Origin: Candidatus Binatia bacterium | GTDB taxonomy: Bacteria; Desulfobacterota; Binatia; UBA9968; JAJDTQ01 | Reading direction: 5' to 3' | NCBI GenBank assembly: GCA_951813575.1 | Contig: OX638375.1 | Coordinates: forward strand, 310,001-374,000 | Length of the DNA: 64,000 nt | Shown here: positions 26,230 to 34,184 of the stretch, one piece after another | Position numbering within the stretch: position 1 is the stretch's first letter | Layout: every line of letters starts with the position of its first letter | Position numbers and translations under genes: made by a program | The notes under the pieces: generated by a model | What the model was told of the DNA's origin: nothing | Seen by the model: only the letters and a program-made list of their open reading frames with translations | The model's database searches: none

Positions 26230-26340
26230 GTCCTTCGACTTCGCTCGCCAAGGCTCGCTACGCTCAGGACGAACGGTTGTGTTAGCATTGCTCCGTTCGT
26301 CCTGAGCGTAGTGACGCGAAGCGTCGCGAAGTCGAAGGAC
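26230..26340. repeat. Dispersed inverted repeat with TCCTTCGACTTCG arms
   Basis: The arms at about 26231-26276 and 26293-26339 are inverted copies: TCCTTCGACTTCG and CTACGCTCAGGACGAACGG on the left are mirrored on the right, around a 16-bp centre. This hairpin type (GTTCGTCCTGAGCG...GAAGTCGAAGGA) is a common dispersed intergenic repeat in high-GC genomes. It may terminate or attenuate transcription between the amidohydrolase and VOC genes. Confidence 0.75.
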
Positions 26341-26365
26341 AGATCCATTATTCAGACAGACTCCC

Positions 26366-27487
26366 CTAGTCCTTGCCAAGGTAGAGCTTCATGCCGTTGT
26401 CCCGCGTGACCTTCCGCACCAGCGCCTCGTCCACTTGTGCGAACTCTTCGTCCACGGTCTCGTGCGACCGTGGCCACACGGAGTCGCCGTGAGGATAATC
26501 GGAGGCCCACAGGGCGTTGTCCACGCCCACCTCCTCGAGGAGTTTCACCCCGATGGGGTCCGACTGGAAGGTCGCGTAGACCTGACGGCGGTAGTAGTCG
26601 GACGGGAGCATATCCAGCACCGCCGCGTCGCCCCCCCTGCCCTTGTTCATCCGGACCTCGTATTCCCAGTCCATCCGATCGACGACAAAGGGAATCCAGC
26701 CGATGGAGCTCTCGCCCAGCACGACGTTGAGCTTGGGGTGGCGATGCAGGATCCCCGACATGACCACCGAGACCAGCACTTCGTCGAGCTGAATCGGCGC
26801 TACCGTGGTGGAAGTGGTCTGGACGCCGCGCCCCGGGGGCTTCTCTCCCTGGGTGCTCCATTGGCCGCCGCCGACGTGGAAGGAAACCGGGAGTCCGGCG
26901 TCCTCGGCGGCATCCCACAGGGGTTCCCACACGCTGTCCCAAATTCGCCTCCTGGCGTTGAACGCCTGGAATTGCACTCCCTTCAAGCCCAGTCTCGCGC
27001 AGTTGTGCAACTCCTCGATCGCCGCGTCGACGCCATGGATCGGGAGCCAGCCCAACCCGACGAGCCGTCCGGGCGCGGCTCCACAGAACTCCGCGGTCCA
27101 CTCGTTGTAGGCTCGTGTGACCACGGTGTTCAGCTCCGGGTCCTCGACGCCGAAACCTCTGGTGAGTCCCCCGTATAGCACCTGTGCCTCCACGCCGTCC
27201 CGGTCCATGTCGGCCAAACGAAGCTCGGGTGTCGTCGGCCGCCACCTCCCTCCTTCGTGTTCCACTGGAGTGCTCCAATGTCCGAAGGTCGTCGTGATCA
27301 CGGCATCCTTCTTCTGGGAAGTCCCCATCGGACGGCCATCCATCTCCCAGCGCCAGTCGGTGGCGGTCTCGATAAGCTGCGGGACGCGGTCCCGATACGC
27401 CGCGGGAACCCGCTGCTGCCACAGGTCTCCCGGAAGATAGGCGAGGTCCACGTGGTCATCCGAGGAGAACATCTTCCAGTCAGGCAT
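26366..27487 (-). CDS. Amidohydrolase-2 family metal-dependent hydrolase/decarboxylase
   Basis: 373-residue TIM-barrel amidohydrolase of the ACMSD-like (Amidohydro_2) group, often decarboxylases or hydrolases of aromatic degradation. Visible metal-site elements are SSDDHVD near the N-terminus (DH in place of the usual HxH), FHVGGG in mid-protein and WASDYPHGDS near the C-terminus carrying the catalytic Asp. ATG 27487 follows AAGGAGAG; a longer frame start lacks such a site. It lies 68 bp after the M29-like gene, same strand. Confidence 0.9.
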   Translation of the reverse strand: MPDWKMFSSDDHVDLAYLPGDLWQQRVPAAYRDRVPQLIETATDWRWEMDGRPMGTSQKKDAVITTTFGHWSTPVEHEGGRWRPTTPELRLADMDRDGVEAQVLYGGLTRGFGVEDPELNTVVTRAYNEWTAEFCGAAPGRLVGLGWLPIHGVDAAIEELHNCARLGLKGVQFQAFNARRRIWDSVWEPLWDAAEDAGLPVSFHVGGGQWSTQGEKPPGRGVQTTSTTVAPIQLDEVLVSVVMSGILHRHPKLNVVLGESSIGWIPFVVDRMDWEYEVRMNKGRGGDAAVLDMLPSDYYRRQVYATFQSDPIGVKLLEEVGVDNALWASDYPHGDSVWPRSHETVDEEFAQVDEALVRKVTRDNGMKLYLGKD

Positions 27488-27555
27488 GCCGGCCCTCTCC
27501 TTCCGCGCGCTGGCGGCGCGGACCGGGGTCTCTGTTTGCGGCGCTCCGCATGTGT

Positions 27556-28731
27556 CTAGATCCACCGTCCGGCGTCAGCGGCCGGACGGTCCGGATACTC
27601 CGCCGCCATGGCCACGACGCTCGGGTGGTCCATGACGCCCAGCCGGTCTCCGTCGTGCAGGACCTGCCCGCCTACCTTCAGGGTGGAGCCCCGGAGCTCG
27701 GGCGCCGAGTGAAGACAATACGGGAAATCATCGTTGTACCGATGGTTGCCCAGATGAAGGTGAATGCTGGATGGGTGAAAGGAATGAAGGAACTCCCGGT
27801 ATTCCTCGTCGGGACACTGGGAGGGACGAATGCGCGCGGCGGGGTGAATGCCGCCGTGGGGCGCGCGCATCTCGTATCCGTGATCCTCGCCCAGCACCTT
27901 TGCGAGCTCGACGTAGAACGCCCGGAGTATCCTGGCCTCTGCGCCGCCCTCGAACTTGACGATGTGGTTGTCCTGGATCGTGACGGTCACGGGACGGGCA
28001 AAACTCGGCGGCACCCCGATATCCCGTGCCCACACGGGCAGCATCCGGTCGAACACGAGTTCCCCCTGCATGTCGACCGGGTTGATGGCGGGATATATCC
28101 CTTCGGGGAAAGAACCTCTGCGGCCCCGCGGGGCCGTGTAGCTGCCCCAGTTCGACGTTGCCGGCCCGACCGTGCCTTCCAGGTGGGTTCCGTTGGGGTT
28201 GATCAACTCCCAACGGCTACCGGCCCGGATGAGCTCCGCGGTGCGCAGACGAAGCTCGGACACGAAAGCGTGCGGCGTCCGCGCCCAGGCGGTTGAAAGA
28301 AGGGCGGCGGTGGTTGCCATGTTGCGCACGAAGGGCACCTTCGTCTCCGCAAGAAGCTCCGGCCATTCCTTCAACTCTTCCTCGGTTGAGAAATCCAGCA
28401 CGTGGCTGATGAGCGTGTCGGCGTCACGCATCACCGATTTCACCGGACCGGGGATACGCCAGACGGTTTCCCGCGTAGGAATGTCCGGCCAAATGACGGC
28501 ACGGCGCACGGGCAGGTCGACCCACATCACCGTGGCGTGGGCGCCGCGGGCCTGAATGCCCTGCTGTATCCAGCCGATGGCGGTCTCGTCGACGATGTTG
28601 GTGCCGCCGCTAAGGCCGTCGACCGCGGCGAGAACCACGACGTGCTGATCGCGCTGGACAGCCGCACAACCGTCCAGGAGATTGTCGATGGCCTGGGCCG
28701 CCGCGCCGGGAATGGGCCGGGTTTCTCCCAT
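27556..28731 (-). CDS. M29 aminopeptidase / NicX-like metalloprotein
   Basis: 391-residue protein resembling the aminopeptidase T (M29) superfamily, which also contains the Fe(II) enzyme 2,5-dihydroxypyridine 5,6-dioxygenase. The N-terminal domain has AIDNLLDGCAAVQRDQHVVVLA. The C-terminal part has the RGRRGSFPEGIYPAINP stretch and the His-rich SSIHLHLGNHRYNDDF that could bind metal. ATG 28731 is chosen because GGGAGGG lies 6 nt before it; an ATG two codons upstream is too close. It is first in the leftward series reaching to 18221. Peptidase and dioxygenase are both possible. Confidence 0.7.
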   Translation of the reverse strand: MGETRPIPGAAAQAIDNLLDGCAAVQRDQHVVVLAAVDGLSGGTNIVDETAIGWIQQGIQARGAHATVMWVDLPVRRAVIWPDIPTRETVWRIPGPVKSVMRDADTLISHVLDFSTEEELKEWPELLAETKVPFVRNMATTAALLSTAWARTPHAFVSELRLRTAELIRAGSRWELINPNGTHLEGTVGPATSNWGSYTAPRGRRGSFPEGIYPAINPVDMQGELVFDRMLPVWARDIGVPPSFARPVTVTIQDNHIVKFEGGAEARILRAFYVELAKVLGEDHGYEMRAPHGGIHPAARIRPSQCPDEEYREFLHSFHPSSIHLHLGNHRYNDDFPYCLHSAPELRGSTLKVGGQVLHDGDRLGVMDHPSVVAMAAEYPDRPAADAGRWI

Positions 28732-28755
28732 GTACATCCCTCCCGTGTGTGGCGG

Positions 28756-28784
28756 ACGATACATCAACCCATATTGCCATTCAA
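28756..28784 (-). promoter_or_regulatory. Candidate promoter of the 28731-18221 series
   Basis: On the minus strand TTGAAT (28779-28784), a 17-bp spacer and TATCGT (28756-28761) lie 25 bp before the start codon. Each element matches four to five of six consensus bases. Confidence 0.4.
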
Positions 28785-28818
28785 GCCTCATTGCCTGGCC
28801 TGGCCGAAGGAATTGACA

Positions 28819-29238
28819 ATGCATTCCGGTCCATTCTTGTTGAACGTGGCGTTTGTTAAACTTGGAGATCAATCCAGGCGAATCGGATTTCGGAAAGGAC
28901 TGACGGAACTGGGCATCAATCCCATTGCGGCGCACATGATCGTCTACTGGCTGTCCCAGGACTCGAACATCACCCCGCCGGCATGCATCGCCGCGTTCAC
29001 CGGCGCCACCATCGCACAGGCGGACATGTGGAAGACCGCTTTCAGCGCTTTCAAGTTCGCCAAGTTTCTCTATCTCGCGCCCTTCCTCTTCGGCTACGTG
29101 CCGGCTTTCTCGCTCAACGGAAGCACATCCGACATCCCCATCGCCTTCGTGCTGATTATCATCGGAACCTGGGGCTATTCCTGGCTGCTGAGCGGCGTCT
29201 GGCTCGAACGCTTCACCGGCGGAACGGCAATGGCCTGA
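28819..29238 (+). pseudogene. Remnant of a TRAP-transporter large (DctM-type) permease
   Basis: The 139-codon frame matches only the last helices of fused TRAP permeases: LGINPIAAHMIVYWLSQDSNITPP, then CIAAFTGATIAQADMWKT and FKFAKFLYLAPFLFGY. Full-length proteins have 430-650 or more residues, so the 5' part is missing, and the end (WLERFTGGTAMA) is short of the usual C-terminus. No other TRAP genes are near. A decayed fragment, probably non-functional. Confidence 0.75.
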
Positions 29239-29320
29239 CTTCCGCGCGAAGACCGCCTCTCGCGTACTGGGTCAGTTCCGCGAGTTGACAATCAACCCGT
29301 GAAAGTCGAGACTGACGCCC

Positions 29321-29611
29321 ATGAGTTTCCGTTACAAGCAAGGTGATCGGGTACGCGTTCTGGAAACGTTGACCCTGGGGCATCACATCCGCTCGCCCCA
29401 GTATCTCAGGGGGAAGGACGGTGTGGTGGCTGACATAAGGGGCAGCTTCAAGGACCCTGAGCTGCTTTCCTTCGGCAAGGACGGCCTGCCCATGGCCAAC
29501 CTCTACTCCATCGAGTTCGATCTGGCTCACGTGTGGGACGACCGGCCCGCGCCCAAGGGCGCCAACAAGATCTACGCGGACATTTTCGAGCAGTGGCTCG
29601 AGCCGCGATAA
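29321..29611 (+). CDS. Nitrile hydratase beta-type subunit, C-terminal barrel only
   Basis: 96-residue protein equal to the SH3-like C-terminal domain of nitrile hydratase beta (YKQGDRVRVLETLTLGHHIRSPQYLRGKDGVV, ending in LYSIEFDLAHVW and YADIFEQWLE). Normal beta subunits are about 220 residues; the helical N-terminal domain is absent here. Thiocyanate hydrolase also splits the beta domains over separate chains. It lies 19 bp before the alpha-type gene and should form the enzyme with it. Confidence 0.85.
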   Translation: MSFRYKQGDRVRVLETLTLGHHIRSPQYLRGKDGVVADIRGSFKDPELLSFGKDGLPMANLYSIEFDLAHVWDDRPAPKGANKIYADIFEQWLEPR

Positions 29612-29630
29612 CGTGTCAGGAGAGCACATC

Positions 29631-30443
29631 ATGGCCAAGGAGAAACCGGAAGCCAGCACCGAGCCGGCATCCACCGAGGGGCCGAGCTACTTCGAACGGC
29701 GGGCCCGCGCCACCGCGGACCTGTTGAAGGAAAAGGGCGTCCTCAGCGCTGACGAGACGCGCAACGTCAAGCACGGGCACGACCATGGCCACGACGACGT
29801 GTTCGAGCAGCTCCACGCCAACAATCCCATCGACACCACGGAGCACGAGCACACGCTGTTCGAGAAGCAGATGCTGGCCATCGGGAACCTGCTGCGCGAG
29901 AAGGGCATCATCAGCACCGACGAGGTGCGGCGCAAGATCGACGAGAACGAGGGCGTATCGCCGCATCAGGGCTCGCGGGTGGTGGCCCGGGCCTGGACCG
30001 ACCCCGAGTACAAGAAGCGCCTCTTCGAGGACGGCATCGCGGCGGCCGAGGAGTTGGGCGTCGACATGTCCACCGCCAACCAGCTCATCGCGGTGGAGAA
30101 CAGCGACGACGTGCACCACGTCGTGGTGTGCACGCTGTGCTCGTGCTATCCGCGGCAACTGCTGGGCCAGCCGCCTGACTGGTACAAGAGCACCAACTAC
30201 CGCACGCGGGTGGTGGTGGACCCCCGCCGGGTGCTGAAGGAAATGGGTCTGGAGCTGCCGGAGCCAGTGGAGGTCCGGGTGGTGGACAGCACCGCGGAGA
30301 CCCGCTACCTGGTGTTGCCCCGGCGTCCGGAGGGAACCGAAGGCTGGAGCGAAGAGCAACTGGCCGGGCTGGTGACGCGCAACAGCATGGTGGGCTGCTC
30401 CAACGCCCTCACGCCGATGCAGAAAGAGATGATGGCCGACTGA
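29631..30443 (+). CDS. Co-type nitrile hydratase alpha subunit with His-rich N-terminal extension
   Basis: 270-residue metal-binding subunit that hydrates nitriles to amides (or thiocyanate, in the related SCNase). The claw-setting motif VCTLCSC has Cys 167, 170 and 172; Thr in CTLC points to cobalt. Normal alpha sequence begins near residue 76 (LFEKQMLAIGNLLREKG). The first 75 residues are extra: a similar helix YFERRARATADLLKEKG, as in the beta-subunit N-domain, then a His-rich stretch HGHDHGHDD (48-56) that could handle metal. ATG 29631 follows AGGAG. It sits between the beta-type and isochorismatase genes. Confidence 0.9.
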   Translation: MAKEKPEASTEPASTEGPSYFERRARATADLLKEKGVLSADETRNVKHGHDHGHDDVFEQLHANNPIDTTEHEHTLFEKQMLAIGNLLREKGIISTDEVRRKIDENEGVSPHQGSRVVARAWTDPEYKKRLFEDGIAAAEELGVDMSTANQLIAVENSDDVHHVVVCTLCSCYPRQLLGQPPDWYKSTNYRTRVVVDPRRVLKEMGLELPEPVEVRVVDSTAETRYLVLPRRPEGTEGWSEEQLAGLVTRNSMVGCSNALTPMQKEMMAD

Positions 30444-30451
30444 GGCCACGG

Positions 30452-30479
30452 GTAGGGGCGACCCGCGCGGTCGCCCTAC
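30452..30479. repeat. Dispersed palindrome, GTAGGGGCGACC family, copy 3
   Basis: GTAGGGGCGACC, centre CGCG, then GGTCGCCCTAC; one base is missing from the right arm relative to the perfect copy at 2969. It lies between the nitrile hydratase and amidase genes. Confidence 0.75.
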
Positions 30480-30494
30480 GCAAAGGAGCCGGAC

Positions 30495-31151
30495 ATGAGC
30501 GTATTACGGAGCCTCAAGGAACGTTGCGACCCTTCCCTGTCGGGACTGATCGTGGTGGACGTGCAGAACGATTTCTGCAGCCCCGAGGGGGCGTGCGCCA
30601 GGCGCGGTCTGGACATCAAAGCGGGTCTGGAGATGATGCCCAACCTCTACAAGCTCATCGACGAGGCCCGCGAGGTGAGCCTGCCCATCGTCTACATCCA
30701 GACCATCCACAGCGAGTGGACCGACACCGAGCCGTGGCTCTACCGCAAGCCCGAGGGCGCCGATACAGAGACCTGCCGCGAGGGGTCCTGGGGCGCCGAT
30801 TTCTTCGACGGCATCGAGCCCCGGGCGGACGAGCGGGTGGTGATCAAGCACCGCTACAGCGCCTTCATCAACACCGACCTGGAAACCATCCTCAAGGCCA
30901 AGGGCATCGAGAGCGTCCTCCTGACCGGCGTGGCCACCAACGTGTGCGTGGAAAGCACCATGCGGGACGCCTTCATGCTGGACTACTACGTCACCATGGT
31001 GCACGACTGCATGGCCGGTCCCGACCCGGTGCTGCACGAGGGCACCCTGGAGAACACCCGCCGCCAGTTCGGCCTGGTGGCGTCCCACCGGGAGGTCATC
31101 GATACGTGGGAGGGGCTGGAGCGGAACAGGAAAGCCGCTCCCGGATTCTGA
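30495..31151 (+). CDS. Isochorismatase-family cysteine hydrolase (amidase)
   Basis: 218-residue hydrolase with the catalytic triad of the family: Asp22 (VVDVQNDF), Lys118 (VIKHRYSAF) and Cys151 (TNVCVESTMRDA). Such enzymes hydrolyse amides such as nicotinamide, N-carbamoylsarcosine, ureidoacrylate or biuret. Placed 51 bp behind a nitrile hydratase, it plausibly hydrolyses the amide product to an acid and ammonia, replacing the usual amidase-signature enzyme. No signal peptide, so cytoplasmic. Confidence 0.92.
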   Translation: MSVLRSLKERCDPSLSGLIVVDVQNDFCSPEGACARRGLDIKAGLEMMPNLYKLIDEAREVSLPIVYIQTIHSEWTDTEPWLYRKPEGADTETCREGSWGADFFDGIEPRADERVVIKHRYSAFINTDLETILKAKGIESVLLTGVATNVCVESTMRDAFMLDYYVTMVHDCMAGPDPVLHEGTLENTRRQFGLVASHREVIDTWEGLERNRKAAPGF

Positions 31152-31222
31152 AACCGTCCGTCGGGGCTCGATACCGGGCCGCGGCGAGTCCTGGAGACCG
31201 CGTTCGACGCGTTGCCCTTCGA

Positions 31223-32170
31223 TCAGGGCGGCACGCCCTTGAAGTCGCCGCCGTTCCGCAGTCTGAGCTGGTTCATGAAGTCGGCAAAGTTGGGATTGCG
31301 GAACCAGACGCCGACGGCAACGCTGTTCACCTGGATGCCCCGTGAATTTTTCCCGCTGATCTCCTCGATGACCTGAACCGGACCGCGACCGAGATTGGTC
31401 TTGCGGGAAATGAAGCCATCCGAGATGAAGATCACGGCGTCGGCCTTCTCGCCGACGGCCCGTTCGAGGGCCTGGTAGGTGGCGCTTCGACCCGACATCT
31501 TCTCATACTGTTCTTTCATGAAGGCTACCGCCTTGGTCCGAGTCTCCGCGGAGCCCTCGACAAAGCCGGTCTTGGGCCACCGCTCGTATAGCAACCCGGC
31601 GGCGCCGTGCCGGTAGAAGGCGATGGCAAACTCCTTTGCGGGCCCGAAGACCGATACCACCTCGGTCAGGACCCTCGGCAGATTGCTTGTGTTTCTCTTG
31701 ATCCTCGCCGCACCGTCGATCAGGATCAGATAGCGGTCTTCGTTGGATTTCAGGCCGAGCAGGCGGAAAGAGACCTTGTAACCACCCTTGTCGGGCTTGA
31801 CGGCGACCTTCTTCCGCTTCTCCCGTTCGATTTCTTTCCGGAGAGCATCGATTCGCGCCGAGAATTCGGCGGACTTCGCCCGGAGCGCCGCCAGTTCCCG
31901 CGCCTCCTTGGCCGTCTCCGCGCTCTTGGCTTTGGTGACGTTCCGGGCGGCATTCACCGCCGTGCGCGCGGCCGCCTCGGCTTCACCGGCTTGCGCGGCG
32001 CTCGCCGTGACGTCCTGCTGCAGACGCTCGATGACCTCTTCCAGTCCCTTGCCCTTGAAGAAGTATGGCAGCATCATCACGCTCAGCAGGACGAATGCGC
32101 CCATTGCCGAGGCAAACAGGTCCAGGGCGGACAGGTTGAAAACCTCGATGTCGCGGGTCTTCTTCTTCAC
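31223..32170 (-). CDS. Membrane-anchored vWA protein with degenerate MIDAS (B-type stator-like, copy 1)
   Basis: 315 residues. A single N-terminal helix (about 13-37, LSALDLFASAMGAF) carries Asp17 in a position like the proton-binding Asp of MotB/ExbD-type subunits. A coiled coil (about 42-122) leads to a vWA-like domain (about 130-310). The MIDAS motif DxSxS is lost: ILIDGAAR (Asp152). It is the same length as the next gene's product and clearly its paralogue. Last gene of the operon, overlapping the upstream gene in ATGA. With an inward N-terminus the vWA domain would be periplasmic. Function unknown. Confidence 0.85.
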   Translation of the reverse strand: MKKKTRDIEVFNLSALDLFASAMGAFVLLSVMMLPYFFKGKGLEEVIERLQQDVTASAAQAGEAEAAARTAVNAARNVTKAKSAETAKEARELAALRAKSAEFSARIDALRKEIEREKRKKVAVKPDKGGYKVSFRLLGLKSNEDRYLILIDGAARIKRNTSNLPRVLTEVVSVFGPAKEFAIAFYRHGAAGLLYERWPKTGFVEGSAETRTKAVAFMKEQYEKMSGRSATYQALERAVGEKADAVIFISDGFISRKTNLGRGPVQVIEEISGKNSRGIQVNSVAVGVWFRNPNFADFMNQLRLRNGGDFKGVPP

Positions 32171-33114
32171 CGGATCACACCGACGAAACGCCCCTTGTTC
32201 CGTGCCGCGAGCTTGCTGAGGAACACGACAAGCTCGGGATGTTTCAGGTAGTCGCCAAGCGCCACCGTATGGATTGCCGTGACTCCGCGATTGAGGCGCG
32301 TGAGCTTGGCGACGATATCGTCCGGCTCGGCGTCGGTCGGCGAACCGTCACTGATCAGGACAATGGCCTGCGGCTTGTATGTCAGCGCGGTCAAGAGCGC
32401 TGTCTGGGTGGGCGTGGACCCATCGAAGCGGTTTGGAAGGCTCCTGACGAACGCCAGCGCGCTCGACTTGCTTCGCGTATCTCCGATCGCCATCTGTTTG
32501 CGCCGGGGCCAGAACTGGGACACGCCGCGCGTGCCCTGATAGCCGAGGATGGCGAACCGGATCTTGTCGTGAAACGACGAAACGATCTCGGTGAGTGTCT
32601 GTACCATGAGGCCGCTCCAACTGCTCATGCTTCCGGAAAGATCGACGACGATGACGATCGATCTGGCCTTGATCAACAGGCCCAATATCGAAAACTCCGA
32701 CTGCCCTCCCGTGAACTGTCTGCGCCGTGCCTGCTTCTCTTTCCGCAGCTTGGACAGGTTCTTCGTCAGGTCCGTCACGCTGGTCCGAAGCGCGATATTT
32801 CTTGTCTTCTCATCCTGGATGGCTGCGTTGATCCGCCGCCGCTGCGCGCGCGCCTTCGCCGCCGCCGCCTGTTGCTCACGGCGGCGTCTCGCTTCGGCAC
32901 GGGCGAGTTGTTCGGTTTCCACGGCCCGCGCCGTGCGTTCCTGGTTCTCCAGAACTTCGCGCTCAAGGACCGCGACCTTGCCGTGGCCATCCTTGAGGTT
33001 GGGGTAATAAGGGATCAGGACCGCGGTGATGACGATGAACGCTCCCAGCGCCGACGCGAACAGGTCGATGGCGGAGAGGCTGATGGTCTCGATCGAGCGA
33101 TCGCGGCGTTTCAT
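32167..33114 (-). CDS. Membrane-anchored vWA protein with intact MIDAS (B-type stator-like, copy 2)
   Basis: 315-residue paralogue of the downstream protein. It has the N-terminal helix LSAIDLFASALGAF with Asp17, a charged coiled coil (about 45-135, very Arg/Glu-rich), then a vWA domain with a complete MIDAS, VVDLSGSMSS (Asp158, Ser160, Ser162), and ISDGSPTD later. It should bind a divalent cation and a partner protein. Both ends overlap neighbours in ATGA. The pairing with a MotA/TolQ-like gene in the same operon supports a B-subunit role. Confidence 0.88.
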   Translation of the reverse strand: MKRRDRSIETISLSAIDLFASALGAFIVITAVLIPYYPNLKDGHGKVAVLEREVLENQERTARAVETEQLARAEARRRREQQAAAAKARAQRRRINAAIQDEKTRNIALRTSVTDLTKNLSKLRKEKQARRRQFTGGQSEFSILGLLIKARSIVIVVDLSGSMSSWSGLMVQTLTEIVSSFHDKIRFAILGYQGTRGVSQFWPRRKQMAIGDTRSKSSALAFVRSLPNRFDGSTPTQTALLTALTYKPQAIVLISDGSPTDAEPDDIVAKLTRLNRGVTAIHTVALGDYLKHPELVVFLSKLAARNKGRFVGVIR

Positions 33115-34184
33115 ATCCTGAAGAGGATTCTGCGGTCGTTGACGAAGAGCGTGTCGTCGGGTGAGATCCGGCCGGTGCCGGAGAAGCGTTTGCCGTTGAG
33201 GGAGATGTTGTCGACACGACTGGTGGCGGCGGCGGTAGCGATGCCGTCCTGGTGGACCCGAATGGACAGCACTTCGCGTTCTCCCTCGTCGCCGAGGGAA
33301 ATGTCGTGACCCGGGCCATAGCCGATGCGGATCACCCTCTTGACCGGGGACTTCGTGATCGTCCGTTTCCGCCGCCGTCTGCGGACGAACACGATGAGCA
33401 GCAGGAGCAGGACGGCGATGGCCACCACCGGGAGGGCGAGAAACAGCCAGAGATCGTAGGGTAGGCCGACGTCGCCCGCGGCCAGCAGCGTGACGCGCCC
33501 GGCTTCGCCGGCCGCGGTCCCAATGACGGCGACCACGGGACCGCCGAACACCCGGTAGACCGCCGAGGGGAGAAACGACACCTGCCCCGTTCCGCCGCCG
33601 TCGAGGAAGGTGGTCAACTCCCGCAGGAGCGTCGCCTTGACGCGGAACTCCTTGGCGGTGATCCGGCGCTGTTGCCAGACGATCTCAGGGATGTTCGCGG
33701 GCGCCGCCGGTCCCACGATGAAGAGAAGCCGCCGGACGTACCCCTCCGTGAGGTCCGCCAGGTCCGCGGCCAGGCGGCGCGCGCCCTCACCCGCCAAAGC
33801 GACGTCGGCACACTCCGGCTCGCCGTCGGCATAGACACGGAGCACGATTCCGGTCGGGGCGAAAAGTTCCCTGAGGAACACGGCATGCCTGCAGACGTCG
33901 CCGGACGACGGGCCGTTGAAGTAGATGAAAACCTCAACGGGCGGCGGAATGTTCACGGCTTTGACCGTGAAGTCGGTGTCCCCCGCGATGTAGCGGAGCG
34001 TCAGGTCGGAACCGAGGGAGGCGGAGAGACGTGAGTCCACCACGAGCCCCCCGTCTACCGACACGACACTGAACCTGAAGTCTTTCGATTGGGAGCTGAA
34101 CAGGAACGTGTTCTCCGCCGCCGAGGGTCCCGCGAAAAACAGCAACGCGGCCAGGAGTCCAAGAAAGAGTTGCCGCACTTTCAT
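33111..34184 (-). CDS. Exported single-span membrane protein with FHA-like cytoplasmic tail
   Basis: 357 residues: signal peptide (MKVRQLFLGLLAALLFFAGPSAAE), a periplasmic domain of about 220 residues with no recognised family, a membrane helix (about 244-266) followed by RRRRRKR, and a C-terminal domain of about 80 residues. That tail has FHA-like strands (IRIGYGPGHDISL and NISLNGKRFSG) but lacks the canonical GR and SxxH, so phospho-binding is uncertain. The layout is that of a receptor passing a periplasmic signal inward. ATGA overlaps on both sides. Confidence 0.75.
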   Translation of the reverse strand: MKVRQLFLGLLAALLFFAGPSAAENTFLFSSQSKDFRFSVVSVDGGLVVDSRLSASLGSDLTLRYIAGDTDFTVKAVNIPPPVEVFIYFNGPSSGDVCRHAVFLRELFAPTGIVLRVYADGEPECADVALAGEGARRLAADLADLTEGYVRRLLFIVGPAAPANIPEIVWQQRRITAKEFRVKATLLRELTTFLDGGGTGQVSFLPSAVYRVFGGPVVAVIGTAAGEAGRVTLLAAGDVGLPYDLWLFLALPVVAIAVLLLLLIVFVRRRRRKRTITKSPVKRVIRIGYGPGHDISLGDEGEREVLSIRVHQDGIATAAATSRVDNISLNGKRFSGTGRISPDDTLFVNDRRILFRI

